Below are positions 33,639-41,042 of a stretch of 41,042 nucleotides of DNA, one piece after another. Positions within the stretch are counted from its first letter, which is position 1. Every line of letters starts with the position of its first letter. Position numbers and translations under genes: made by a program. Source of the DNA: an uncultured Clostridia bacterium (lineage in GTDB: Bacteria > Bacillota > Clostridia > TANB77 > CAG-508); the NCBI GenBank assembly GCA_934167495.1, contig CAKPKP010000014.1, positions 1-41,042 of the forward strand, in the 5' to 3' direction. Below the pieces are notes generated by a model. That model worked only from the letters and a program-made list of their open reading frames with translations. It was not told the origin of the DNA and searched no databases.

Positions 33639-33667
33639 ATTATAACAAAATTTTCCATATATTTCAA
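33639..33667 (-). promoter_or_regulatory. Promoter of the 75-residue protein gene
   Basis: On the minus strand TTGAAA (33662-33667), 17 bp, TATAAT (33639-33644). An inverted repeat AGGTTTATT/AATAAACCT (33682-33690, 33711-33719) lies between this promoter and the TSCPD gene and may end the upstream transcript, although no T run follows. Confidence 0.65.
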
Positions 33668-33762
33668 CTATTTGTAATTATAGGTTTATTCTTCTTCTGT
33701 AATTTCCTGTAATAAACCTTTGCAATGAAATTATCAATTTATATACTGCTAATTTATTATAA

Positions 33763-34020
33763 TTATAATTTTAATTTATCTTTTACTTCCATTAAAGCAA
33801 TTGCAAGTTGATCAGGACATGATGTACCTCTTCCTCCGCAATCTATTCCCTTCATTCTTTTTATAGCCTCGTCTATATCCATTCCTACTAATAATCTTGC
33901 AACACCTTGAGTATTCCCAGCGCATCCGCCTACAAACTCGATTTTCTTTATTGTTCTTCCATCTAATTCTATTCTCATTTCTCTAGAACATACACCTTCT
34001 GGTTTATAAATATATTCCAT
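33763..34020 (-). CDS. TSCPD domain protein
   Basis: The 85-residue protein matches the small TSCPD family: YIYKPEGVCSREM, a central FVGGCAGNTQGVARLLVGM, and the name-giving C-terminal G-T-S-C-P-D-Q-L-A. The domain also occurs at the end of some ribonucleotide reductases; the role of stand-alone members is unknown, and conserved cysteines suggest metal or nucleotide binding. It follows hslO by 11 bp and is the last gene of a four-gene operon. AGGAG precedes the ATG. Confidence 0.88.
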   Translation of the reverse strand: MEYIYKPEGVCSREMRIELDGRTIKKIEFVGGCAGNTQGVARLLVGMDIDEAIKRMKGIDCGGRGTSCPDQLAIALMEVKDKLKL

Positions 34021-34031
34021 ATTTTACTCCT

Positions 34032-34916
34032 TTACATAGATTCTAATATTTTTTCTAAATTCTCTTTTGTAAACATATATTTTTTATGGCAAAAATGACA
34101 TTCAATATCAGCATGTCCATCTTCTTCAATAATATTCTTAATTTCATCTTTTCCTAATGATATTAATCCATTTTCAAAATTTTCTTTACTACAGTCACAA
34201 TTATATACTGGTTCTATATCATCTTCTATTATTTCTATATCTTCATCTCCAGTAATTATTTTAGCAATATCTTCTAATGATGTGTTTTCCTCTAACAATT
34301 TACTTATTGTTTTTGCTTTCATTATTGATGCTTCAAGTTTTTCTGCAATTTCATCTGTAGCATCAGGCATTAATGTTACTATATATCCGCCACTTGATTT
34401 TATTCCGTTTTTATCAACTAGTACTCCTAAAGCTACTGCAGATGGTTTCTGTTGCGATTTTAAGAAATATTCTGCAAAATCTTCTGCAATTTCACCAGAT
34501 ACTAATGGTACCATTCCATTATAACTTGCAAATGTAATACTGTTTTGTGTTAATATATTTAAGAAACCATCTACTCCAACAGCTCCACCTACATCTATTT
34601 TTCCATTTTCTTTTAGTGGTAATTCAACTTTGGTATCTTGCATATACGCTTTAACTTCTGGAGAATTATTGGCTACCACAACAATTTGTCCTACTGGTCC
34701 TCTTCCATTTATTTGGATAGTTAATTTATCATTTCCCTCTTTGATATTAGAAACAGCCATCATTGAAGCAACTGTAAGTACTCTTCCCATTACAGCTGTA
34801 GTTGTTGGTGTTAAATCATGTATATTTCTTGCTTTTTCTACTAAATTTTTTGTACTACTACATATAACTGAAACCTTTCCGTTATATGCTAAAAATTTTA
34901 TAATTTTATCTTTCAT
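34032..34916 (-). CDS. hslO: Redox-regulated chaperone Hsp33
   Basis: This 294-residue chaperone is switched on by oxidation of a zinc-bound cysteine set. The C-terminal C-x-C (YNCDCSKENF) and C-x-x-C (ECHFCHKKY) that hold zinc are present. The N-terminal domain shows TPTTTAVMGRVLTVASMM and LTIQINGRGPVGQIVV. Length is typical. It is preceded by the 99-residue gene (12 bp) and followed by the TSCPD gene (11 bp), so it is co-transcribed. Confidence 0.96.
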   Translation of the reverse strand: MKDKIIKFLAYNGKVSVICSSTKNLVEKARNIHDLTPTTTAVMGRVLTVASMMAVSNIKEGNDKLTIQINGRGPVGQIVVVANNSPEVKAYMQDTKVELPLKENGKIDVGGAVGVDGFLNILTQNSITFASYNGMVPLVSGEIAEDFAEYFLKSQQKPSAVALGVLVDKNGIKSSGGYIVTLMPDATDEIAEKLEASIMKAKTISKLLEENTSLEDIAKIITGDEDIEIIEDDIEPVYNCDCSKENFENGLISLGKDEIKNIIEEDGHADIECHFCHKKYMFTKENLEKILESM

Positions 34917-34928
34917 AAATCCTCCTAG

Positions 34929-35228
34929 TTATTTACTAAAAGCTTCTTTTACTTCATTATAGCTAGACATTAATGTACCCAATTTTTCTTCTTCTGATGA
35001 ATACTCATCATAAACACTAGTTATAGGAAAAGTATATTTTTTGTATGCTGGCATAAACATTCTTGTTTTAATTATATAATTAATTAAACAATCATTTTCA
35101 GAAACACTTACTTCATGTCTTATCAAAAAGTTTTTTAGTGTATCTGTATATTCGGCATGAAAAAAGTTAAAAACTTTTATATATTGATTTTGTTCCGCTA
35201 AATCTCTAATTTCTTCTTTATTTAGCAT
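34929..35228 (-). CDS. Hypothetical protein in the Hsp33 operon
   Basis: The 99-residue protein is mostly helical by composition and is not recognised. It begins with a helix LNKEEIRDLAEQNQYIKVFNFF and ends with SSEEEKLGTLMSSYNEVKEAF. There is one Cys and no membrane segment. The start ATG has AAGGAG upstream. Tight spacing to hslO (12 bp) and to the 463-residue gene (27 bp) suggests a shared function in protein or redox stress (inference). Confidence 0.6.
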   Translation of the reverse strand: MLNKEEIRDLAEQNQYIKVFNFFHAEYTDTLKNFLIRHEVSVSENDCLINYIIKTRMFMPAYKKYTFPITSVYDEYSSEEEKLGTLMSSYNEVKEAFSK

Positions 35229-35255
35229 ATTAACTCCTTCTATTAGTACATTTTA

Positions 35256-36647
35256 CTATTTTTGTTCTTCATCTTGTCTTTTTTCGTTTCTTGTTAATTT
35301 ATCTTTTAAAACATCTTGAGCTGTTTTTACTATAAAAGTATCTTCTACTGGAATTTTTTTATCTTCTTCATCTGTATTATGAGTTGCTATTAATTTTATT
35401 ATTTCTGGTACGTCCATTTCTTTTATTTTATCAGTTAATACTGATGTTGCAACATTTGATAGTTTTTCCTGTTGTTCTTTTGAAACAATTTGAGTTGATC
35501 CCTCTAATTCTCTAACTGTTGCTAATCTTGCTAAATCTGAAACTTCTAATTTATCACACATGTCTTTTATTTGATCTTCTTCTCTAATTACTTTTCGAGT
35601 TAAAGCTTTCTTTGAATATTCCATCATTGATGTTACTAGCTTAATTTCTTCCCTATTAGCCTTTGTTTGTTTTAATACATCTTCTTTATATTGGCTATTT
35701 TCTATCTCTCGAGTGTCTGGCATTTCCTCTGTAGTTTTATATACATATCTTTCTATCATATTTTCTAAAAATAATGATTTATCTATTATTTCTTGATTTA
35801 ATTTTCTTCTCATTATATCTCTATCTTTTGGATTATTTTCATCTTTTGCTTCTTTTCCAAGTTCAGTTTTTGCAAGAACTCTATATGCTTCATCAACCTT
35901 TCCATATTCCCATGGAATAACTCTATCACCAATTCCTATTGTATTTCCAATTCTACAAAGAACAATATATCCTCTTACAAAATCTGCAAGATCTACTTCT
36001 CCATATTTTTTCTCGTCTAACTTTTTAACAGGAACTTTTATTTCTGTTGTAGAATCCACTGAATTTTCCTCTTCCTCTATTGATAAAACTTTTTTTATTA
36101 ATTTTAAATCATCTTTTATATGACTATTTTGAAGATATCCATTTGCATCTCTATCTAAATATACAGTTCTATCTAAATTTAAATTTTCACCATTTATGTT
36201 TCTTAAAACAGCTCTACCTTCACTGCTTAAAATACCATTTACTGATTTTGCTCTTAATAACGCATCTAGTGCAGTCCATGTATCTACTACTCTAGACTCA
36301 TGCGTTTTATCTTTAATAGGTTCTGTTTGCTGATCTAATGTTCTTATAATAAGTTCTTTTATTTTTTTACCATAATTTTCAACAACAACGTCATGTCTTG
36401 TTGAATCATATCTAATTAAATTAAACTCAACTATTTTTTCTTCTTTATTTGGAATTTCCATATTAATAAATGTTTCGTCGTTTAATGTATATATCTTTAT
36501 TGAATCTTGCTTTTCTTTTGATGTTTTATTATTCCAATCTACATCTGGTTTAAATTCAATTTTAGAGCTATTTCCATCGTATTTTAATATTTTTGGAGCC
36601 TCTAATCTTTTTGGTTTGTTTTTATTAAAAAAATCAAAAAATCCCAT
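35256..36647 (-). CDS. Large hypothetical protein, first gene of the Hsp33 operon
   Basis: The protein has 463 residues, is soluble and charged, and is not recognised. It starts GFFDFFNKNKPKRLEAPKILK, has a beta-rich N-terminal part (about 20-95), a middle part with DTWTALDALLRAKSVNGILS and a long helical C-terminal region with many Glu and Lys. A DFVRGYIVLCRIGNTIGIGDRV segment stands out as the most conserved-looking core. The ATG at 36647 (GAGGAG upstream) is preferred to 36671. The own promoter lies at 36690-36718. The N-terminal short amphipathic FFDFFNK could be a membrane- or partner-binding tag. Confidence 0.6.
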   Translation of the reverse strand: MGFFDFFNKNKPKRLEAPKILKYDGNSSKIEFKPDVDWNNKTSKEKQDSIKIYTLNDETFINMEIPNKEEKIVEFNLIRYDSTRHDVVVENYGKKIKELIIRTLDQQTEPIKDKTHESRVVDTWTALDALLRAKSVNGILSSEGRAVLRNINGENLNLDRTVYLDRDANGYLQNSHIKDDLKLIKKVLSIEEEENSVDSTTEIKVPVKKLDEKKYGEVDLADFVRGYIVLCRIGNTIGIGDRVIPWEYGKVDEAYRVLAKTELGKEAKDENNPKDRDIMRRKLNQEIIDKSLFLENMIERYVYKTTEEMPDTREIENSQYKEDVLKQTKANREEIKLVTSMMEYSKKALTRKVIREEDQIKDMCDKLEVSDLARLATVRELEGSTQIVSKEQQEKLSNVATSVLTDKIKEMDVPEIIKLIATHNTDEEDKKIPVEDTFIVKTAQDVLKDKLTRNEKRQDEEQK

Positions 36648-36689
36648 ATTATTCTCCTCTTTTATCATCATATGTTATTATTTGCCTAT

Positions 36690-36718
36690 ATTTTATATCA
36701 TTATTTTATTTTTGTAAA
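36690..36718 (-). promoter_or_regulatory. Promoter of the Hsp33 operon
   Basis: On the minus strand TTTACA (36713-36718), 17 bp, TAAAAT (36690-36695). The divergent plus-strand gene has a TATAAT at 36741-36746 without a convincing -35 box. Confidence 0.6.
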
Positions 36719-36769
36719 CTTTTTTCTATTAAATTAATATTATAATAATAAATATTTTTGGAGGAATTT

Positions 36770-38044
36770 ATGGAAATTTTAAAATACGGAGATAGTGGAC
36801 CTGCTGTTGAATTATTGCAAAGTACACTAAAAAAAATTGGTTTTTATGTTTGGGGTATTGATGGTATATTTGGATTAAATACATTAAACTCTGTAAAATC
36901 ATTTCAATCCGCTTTTGGATTAACTCCTGATGGTATTGTTGGTCCTTCTACATGGGATGCATTATTCCCATATATTAATGGGTATACTAATTATATTATT
37001 AGACAAGGTGACACTCTATTTTCAATAGCAAATAGATTCAACTCTTCTGTCAATTCTATTATATTTGCAAATCCTAATATTAATCCTTATATGCTTAATA
37101 TAGGAGATAGAATTATTGTCCCATTTATTAACATTGTTCCAACAAACATTAGTTATACTTCTGACATTTTAAGAATGAATATTCAAAGTTTAAAAACCAT
37201 ATATCCTTTTTTAGAAATTGGCTCTATTGGTAAAAGTGTTCTTAATAAAAATATTTCATATATAAGATTTGGAACGGGAAATAAACAGATATTTTATAGT
37301 GCTTCTATACATGCTAATGAATGGATTACAAGTGTTATATTAATGAAATTCTTGGAACAATTATCAAACGCATATGTAAATAATTCTACTATATTTGGAT
37401 ACAATGCCAGAGTATTATTTAATACAGTTTCTCTATACATTACACCAATGGTTAATCCTGATGGAGTTGATCTTGTTACTGGAAATTTAAATACTAGTTC
37501 TTCAGCTTATAAACAAGCAAGAAACATAGCTAACAATTATCCAACCATTCCTTTTCCAAGCGGTTGGAAAGCAAATATTAATGGTGTGGATTTAAACTTA
37601 CAATTTCCAGCCGGATGGGAAAATGCAAAAGAAATTAAATACAATCTTGGATTTACTTCTCCCGCACCTCGAGATTTTGTTGGAAGTGGACCTTTAGTTG
37701 CTCCTGAAGCTCTTGCTTTATATAATTTTACATTATCTAAAAATTTTAAATTAGTCATAGCTTACCATACTCAAGGTCAGGAAATATATTGGCAATTTCA
37801 AAATTATACACCTGCAGAAAGCAGAATAATTGGTGAACAATTTGCTAGAGTAAGTGGTTATTCCTTAACTGACACTCCTTACAATTCTAGCTTTGCTGGA
37901 TATAAAGATTGGTTTATTCAAAACTATAGAAGACCAGGATATACAATAGAGGCTGGAATTGGTGAAAATCCCCTTCCTATTTCTCAATTTAACACTATTT
38001 ACAATGATAATATTGGAATTCTTGTTTTAGGAATGATTTTATAA
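36770..38044 (+). CDS. Peptidoglycan endopeptidase: PG-binding, LysM and M14 domains
   Basis: This 424-residue wall hydrolase resembles gamma-D-glutamyl-L-diamino acid endopeptidase I. A peptidoglycan-binding domain (1-66, GIDGIFGLNTLNSVKSFQ) is followed by a LysM (about 74-118, YIIRQGDTLFSIANRF). The M14 zinc peptidase domain has H181-A-N-E184, the third ligand H333 in AYHTQGQE, and the catalytic Glu in TIEAGIGENP. The usual DLNRNFP is DLNLQFPAGW, as in the ENP1 group that binds D-Glu-mDAP. No signal peptide is present, common in enzymes used in spore formation. The ATG at 36770 has GGAGGA 7 nt upstream. Monocistronic. Confidence 0.92.
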   Translation: MEILKYGDSGPAVELLQSTLKKIGFYVWGIDGIFGLNTLNSVKSFQSAFGLTPDGIVGPSTWDALFPYINGYTNYIIRQGDTLFSIANRFNSSVNSIIFANPNINPYMLNIGDRIIVPFINIVPTNISYTSDILRMNIQSLKTIYPFLEIGSIGKSVLNKNISYIRFGTGNKQIFYSASIHANEWITSVILMKFLEQLSNAYVNNSTIFGYNARVLFNTVSLYITPMVNPDGVDLVTGNLNTSSSAYKQARNIANNYPTIPFPSGWKANINGVDLNLQFPAGWENAKEIKYNLGFTSPAPRDFVGSGPLVAPEALALYNFTLSKNFKLVIAYHTQGQEIYWQFQNYTPAESRIIGEQFARVSGYSLTDTPYNSSFAGYKDWFIQNYRRPGYTIEAGIGENPLPISQFNTIYNDNIGILVLGMIL

Positions 38045-38146
38045 ATTATTTAACTAGAACATAAGCATGTATTAATTTATAAAATTCGAAACTCCTGCTT
38101 CGTTTCGTACAAATCATTTGCATAAGTTCTACTATAACAGAACAAT

Positions 38147-38250
38147 AGTGGGCTGATTAAATTTTTCTACATTTTAAATTGTAACGTTCAGCCCATGTTT
38201 AATTGTTCGTGTACAAAATTTGCATATAGCAAATTTCTGTACAAAGTATA
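38147..38250 (+). repeat. Dispersed three-hairpin repeat, copy D
   Basis: The left hairpin uses TGGGCTGA (38149-38156) with TTCAGCCCA (about 38187-38195), and its loop closely matches copy A. The core with GTACAAAATTTGC and GCAAATTTCTGTACAAAG lies at 38201-38250. The right hairpin is missing. Upstream, 38083-38140 carries a related-looking stretch with GAAAC/GTTTC. Confidence 0.7.
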
Positions 38251-38256
38251 ATATTA

Positions 38257-38715
38257 TTATCTATTTAATAAGTATATGGATAAATTTAAATACGATGCAA
38301 ATATTATCCAAAGCAAATATGGAATTTGAAGTAATCCAGATATCTTATTTTTCTTATAAAAATTTAATAACATTACAATAACTAGCAGGTCTAATAATAA
38401 AATCCATATAAATGAAAATAATCTCCATTTAAGCAAGAAAAAGAATATTGACCACATTGCATTTACAAACAACTGAGAATAATATATAATTTTACTTTTC
38501 GAATCATTTAAAGATTTACTTTCTAATATTCCGTATGATACTCCCATTAGAATATAAAGAATAGTCCACATTATTGGAAATAAAATGCTTGGCGGTGAAA
38601 GAAATGGTTTTTGTAATGTATTATAATCTATTGCACCAGATATAATTAATCCAACTAAACCACCTATAATAACGGGTATTAATATAGATTTAACATATAT
38701 TTTTATCTTTGACAT
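38257..38715 (-). CDS. tspO: TspO/MBR family membrane protein
   Basis: The 152-residue protein has five hydrophobic helices. Family marks are FLSPPSILFPIMWTILYILMG (P-P-x-x-x-F-x-x-x-W) and the NAMWSIFFFLLKW helix. TspO proteins bind porphyrins and sterol-like ligands; their bacterial role in stress is not fully settled. TAAAGGAGGA precedes the ATG. It is convergent with the M14 gene and appears monocistronic, with repeat copy D at its 3' end in place of a clear terminator. Confidence 0.93.
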   Translation of the reverse strand: MSKIKIYVKSILIPVIIGGLVGLIISGAIDYNTLQKPFLSPPSILFPIMWTILYILMGVSYGILESKSLNDSKSKIIYYSQLFVNAMWSIFFFLLKWRLFSFIWILLLDLLVIVMLLNFYKKNKISGLLQIPYLLWIIFASYLNLSIYLLNR

Positions 38716-38817
38716 GTATTCCTCCTTTATTAATATTTTATTAATTACATTTTTTAATATTCATTAATATGTATATTTCAATACTTTTAACAAATAATAC
38801 TATAAGGTGGTGATAAA

Positions 38818-38991
38818 ATGACAAATAAAGAACTTTTATATGTTGAAGATGCTCTAGGTCATGAAAAATTTATGAAAGATTGTAGTAAGAAAACCTCTGA
38901 AAAACTAACAGATGCTACGCTTTCAAATTATATTAAAGAATTAGAAGAAAAGCATACTCAAATTTTTAACAAATTTTTAAATCTATTATAG
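38818..38991 (+). CDS. Small spore-coat-associated protein
   Basis: This is a 57-residue helical protein, MTNKELLYVEDALGHEKF then two helices ending EKHTQIFNKFLNLL. This is the compact helical hairpin seen in small partners of CotF-type coat genes in clostridia. AAGGTGGTG precedes the ATG. It lies 8 bp before the CotF-like gene and is clearly translated with it. The promoter is not recognisable as sigma-A, which fits a sporulation sigma factor (inference). Confidence 0.7.
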   Translation: MTNKELLYVEDALGHEKFMKDCSKKTSEKLTDATLSNYIKELEEKHTQIFNKFLNLL

Positions 38992-38999
38992 GAGGTTTT

Positions 39000-39245
39000 A
39001 TGGAAGATAGAGATTTAATGGAAAAAGAATTATTAGTAATAAAAGGTGTATGTGATTTATACCTTCATGGCACAATTGAATCTTCAACTGCTGAAGTACA
39101 TGAAGCATTTAAATGTGCACTAAATGAATCTTTAGACATTCAAAATAAAATATATAACTTGATGTCTGAAAAAGGTTGGTACAATGTTTGTACTGTAGAA
39201 CAAACAAAAATTGATGAAGTTAAACAAAAATTTGCAAATAGTTAA
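39000..39245 (+). CDS. CotF-family spore coat protein
   Basis: The 81-residue protein matches the Coat_F family: a four-helix ferritin-like half with ELLVIKGVCDLYLHGTIES, HEAFKCALNES, IYNLMSEKGWYNV and the C-terminal EQTKIDEVKQKF. Coat F proteins are laid down on the spore surface late in sporulation. The ATG follows AGGAGG directly (about 5 nt). The gene forms an operon with the small gene before it and ends at a strong terminator. Confidence 0.85.
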   Translation: MEDRDLMEKELLVIKGVCDLYLHGTIESSTAEVHEAFKCALNESLDIQNKIYNLMSEKGWYNVCTVEQTKIDEVKQKFANS

Positions 39246-39299
39246 ACTTATATATAGTTTAAAATTATTTATATTATTGAAAGTTCTATATAAAGGGAA

Positions 39300-39335
39300 A
39301 GAGCTGAATCCATAATGGAAACAGCTCTCCTTTTT
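39300..39335 (+). terminator. Terminator of the spore coat pair
   Basis: AGAGCTG (39300-39306) pairs with CAGCTCT (39322-39328), followed by CCTTTTTT. Confidence 0.85.
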
Positions 39336-39354
39336 TAGTTAAAAGACTTGATGA

Positions 39355-40761
39355 TTATAACTCATCTTCCACAATTTTGCCTGCGAGTCCTACATAGTCA
39401 GCAGGAGTAAGATTCAAAAGCTTTGTTTTATCTTCTTCAGAAATTACATCCAGTGAATTTATAAATTCATGAATAGCTTCCTTTGAAATGCTTTTTCCTC
39501 TTGTCAGTTCCTTCAGCTGATTATATGCATCAGGAATTCCGTATTTGCGTAATACCGTCTGAATAGGCTCCGCCAAGACTTCCCATTTTTCATTAAGCTC
39601 TTCGGCAATTTTCTCTTCATTTACTGATACCTTTTTCAAACCACCCATGGTCTGTTCGATAGACTGAAGAGAATAGCCAAATGCTAATCCGATATTTCTC
39701 TGAGAAGAAGAATCGGACAGGTCTCTCTGCATACGGGAAATCGGCAGGTTGCTCGATAATGCCCCAAATATTGCATTTGACATATGGATATTTGCTTTAC
39801 TATTCTCAAAACGAATAGGATTCACTTTGTGCGGCATAGTACTACTACCGACTTCAGTTTTCACTGCAATCTGCTTAAAGTAGTCCATACTGATATACTG
39901 CCACATGTCCTTATCAAGATCCAAAAGAACATTGTTAAAGTGACAAACTCCATCTGCAATATGGCAGAAATAGTCATGGCTTTCTATCTGAGTTGTTACA
40001 GGGTTAAACTTCAGCCCCAGGTACTCCTCAACAAACTTTTTGGAAAGTGCTCTCCAGTCTTCGTTCGGGAAAGCAACTGAAATTGCAGCATAATTACCCG
40101 TTGCGCCATTAAACTTTGCTTTGATTTCAATGGATTTTATATGCTCCAAAGACTGACGTAAACGGTATACATATACCATAAATTCTTTTCCAACTGTTGT
40201 TGGTGTTGCAGGCTGTCCATGAGTGTGCGCCAGCATTGCTGTGTTAGCATGTACCCTAGCCATCTCAGAAACCAAATCAATCAATTTCTCGGCAGCCGGA
40301 ATCCACACATCAGAAAGAGCTGTTTTGAGCATGTTAGCATATGCCGTATTGGTGATATCTTCCGATGTACAACCAATATGCACAAAGCTTACAAGGCTTT
40401 CAAGCCCCATCTCCTTAAGCTTTTCAGCAACAAAGAGTTCAACGGATTTCACGTCATGGTTAGTAACGGCTTCGATTTCCTTTACTTTCATAAAGGATTC
40501 ATCTGAAAAGCCATCATAGATAGCCATAATTTCCTGAACCTTTTTCATGTCAAAGGACTTCAGTATTTCTGAGTCTTCAACATTTTCGAGCAAAAACTTC
40601 AGCCAGTTTACTTCAACTTTAACTCTGTTTTTTACCAGAGCGTACTCGGAAAAGTATGGCGAAAGTTTTCTGCCTATCTGTGCATACCGACCGTCTAACG
40701 GTCCAAGGGCAAAGTGCTCCGCAGAAATATTTTTTGCGGAATTTGTGTTGTCTCTGTTCAT
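39355..40761 (-). CDS. purB: Adenylosuccinate lyase
   Basis: This 468-residue enzyme splits SAICAR and adenylosuccinate to release fumarate in purine synthesis. The N-terminus GPLDGRYAQIGRKLSPYFSE, THGQPATPTTVGKE, HIGCTSEDITN and the flexible catalytic loop GSSTMPHKVNPIRFEN are intact, of the longer E. coli-like PurB subgroup. Base composition is markedly richer in G and C than every other gene here, with codons such as CGG and GCC that its neighbours avoid. No other purine genes are near. It was probably acquired by transfer. The ATG has AAAGGGG upstream at rather long spacing. Promoter at 40851-40879. Confidence 0.96.
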   Translation of the reverse strand: MNRDNTNSAKNISAEHFALGPLDGRYAQIGRKLSPYFSEYALVKNRVKVEVNWLKFLLENVEDSEILKSFDMKKVQEIMAIYDGFSDESFMKVKEIEAVTNHDVKSVELFVAEKLKEMGLESLVSFVHIGCTSEDITNTAYANMLKTALSDVWIPAAEKLIDLVSEMARVHANTAMLAHTHGQPATPTTVGKEFMVYVYRLRQSLEHIKSIEIKAKFNGATGNYAAISVAFPNEDWRALSKKFVEEYLGLKFNPVTTQIESHDYFCHIADGVCHFNNVLLDLDKDMWQYISMDYFKQIAVKTEVGSSTMPHKVNPIRFENSKANIHMSNAIFGALSSNLPISRMQRDLSDSSSQRNIGLAFGYSLQSIEQTMGGLKKVSVNEEKIAEELNEKWEVLAEPIQTVLRKYGIPDAYNQLKELTRGKSISKEAIHEFINSLDVISEEDKTKLLNLTPADYVGLAGKIVEDEL

Positions 40762-40850
40762 AAGGAAAATTCCCCTTTCTAAAAGTTATTTAACTATTGC
40801 CTTTCCATGTTGCGATGTTTTTAGAAATTTAATAGTTATGAGACTACTGC

Positions 40851-40879
40851 ATTATACCACTGTTAACATAAAAAGTAAA
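40851..40879 (-). promoter_or_regulatory. Promoter of purB
   Basis: On the minus strand TTTACT (40874-40879), 17 bp, TATAAT (40851-40856). The leader of about 85 nt shows no recognisable purine riboswitch. Confidence 0.55.
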
Positions 40880-40935
40880 TACTTTTATTATATTTTCTAA
40901 AACAAGTGAACGGTCTTTGAAGTAAACCAAAATTG

Positions 40936-40954
40936 TTAGACAAAATTTGTTTAA
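40936..40954. promoter_or_regulatory. 19-bp dyad before the gene at the right edge
   Basis: TTAGACAAA, one base, TTTGTTTAA (eight of nine positions symmetrical) lies immediately before the AAGGAGG of the partial gene, a likely operator position. Confidence 0.35.
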
Positions 40955-40970
40955 TAAGGAGGGTTATTTT

Positions 40971-41042
40971 TTGTGTCAAAAATCTCTGCACAGCGGAATG
41001 ATTTTACCACACCCAGTTGAAAGCGTCCCTAATTCAATGTAT
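40971..41042 (+). CDS. Start of an unidentified gene, cut by window edge
   Basis: AAGGAGGG (40956-40963) is followed 8 nt later by a TTG that opens a frame running to the window end, encoding MCQKSLHSGMILPHP and continuing VESVPNSMY. An overlapping GTG frame stops after 14 codons and is less likely. An internal ATG at 40998 is a second start option. The GC level resembles purB, so the two may have arrived together. No family is recognised from 24 residues. Confidence 0.4.
   Translation, partial: MCQKSLHSGMILPHPVESVPNSMY

Noticed and set aside
40762..40850. Purine riboswitch in the purB leader
   Set aside because: The leader is short and no three-way junction with the conserved purine aptamer loops can be seen.

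Overview
This window comes from a very AT-rich, spore-forming, Gram-positive anaerobe of the Clostridia type. Evidence includes strong AGGAGG ribosome sites, near-consensus sigma-A promoters, a CotF-type spore coat gene, a SpoVD/PBP2-like transpeptidase with PASTA domains, a sortase, a SufCBDSU operon, LL-diaminopimelate aminotransferase, and a CIRCE (HrcA) operator. The exact genus cannot be told from the sequence. No rRNA, tRNA or CRISPR array was found.

Layout. 1-5.5 kb: thioredoxin, a GT51 glycosyltransferase, a DUF421 membrane protein, a divergent RelA/SpoT-like protein with its own promoter, guanine deaminase, endonuclease IV, a cysteine amidase and a PC4/YdbC-like protein. 5.7-10 kb: a tandem-GGDEF protein and clpB under an overlapping CIRCE/promoter. 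10.2-15 kb: an M15-type peptidoglycan hydrolase gene cut in two by a 3.6-kb element. The element encodes a large serine recombinase, a RhuM-family protein and two small ORFs; its excision would restore the host reading frame. 15.1-20.9 kb: an ECF sigma factor fused in one frame to a membrane DUF4179-like sensor/anti-sigma part, then a heterodimeric ABC exporter. The catalytic half of the exporter carries two look-alike +1 shifts, both at CGG. 20.9-31 kb, minus strand: sortase, dapL-dapF (lysine/peptidoglycan precursors), and sufC-B-D-S-U-mnmA (Fe-S assembly and tRNA thiolation) behind a promoter flanked by a perfect inverted repeat, then rsmA. 31-38 kb: the PASTA transpeptidase, a minus-strand operon of two unknown proteins with Hsp33 and a TSCPD protein, and an M14 endopeptidase. 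38-39.3 kb: tspO and a spore coat pair. 39.3-41 kb: purB and the start of another gene, both clearly richer in GC and probably acquired.

Themes. Much of the window concerns the cell wall: GT51, amidase, split M15, M14, transpeptidase, sortase, dapL/dapF. Another part concerns stress and redox: thioredoxin, ClpB, Hsp33, Suf, endonuclease IV. Four copies of a three-hairpin repeat, all in the same orientation, lie in the gaps between genes.

The most unusual items are the gene-splitting recombinase element, the fused sigma/membrane protein with an internal start site, the two CGG-associated frameshifts, the divergent RelA/SpoT-like gene and the dispersed hairpin repeat.
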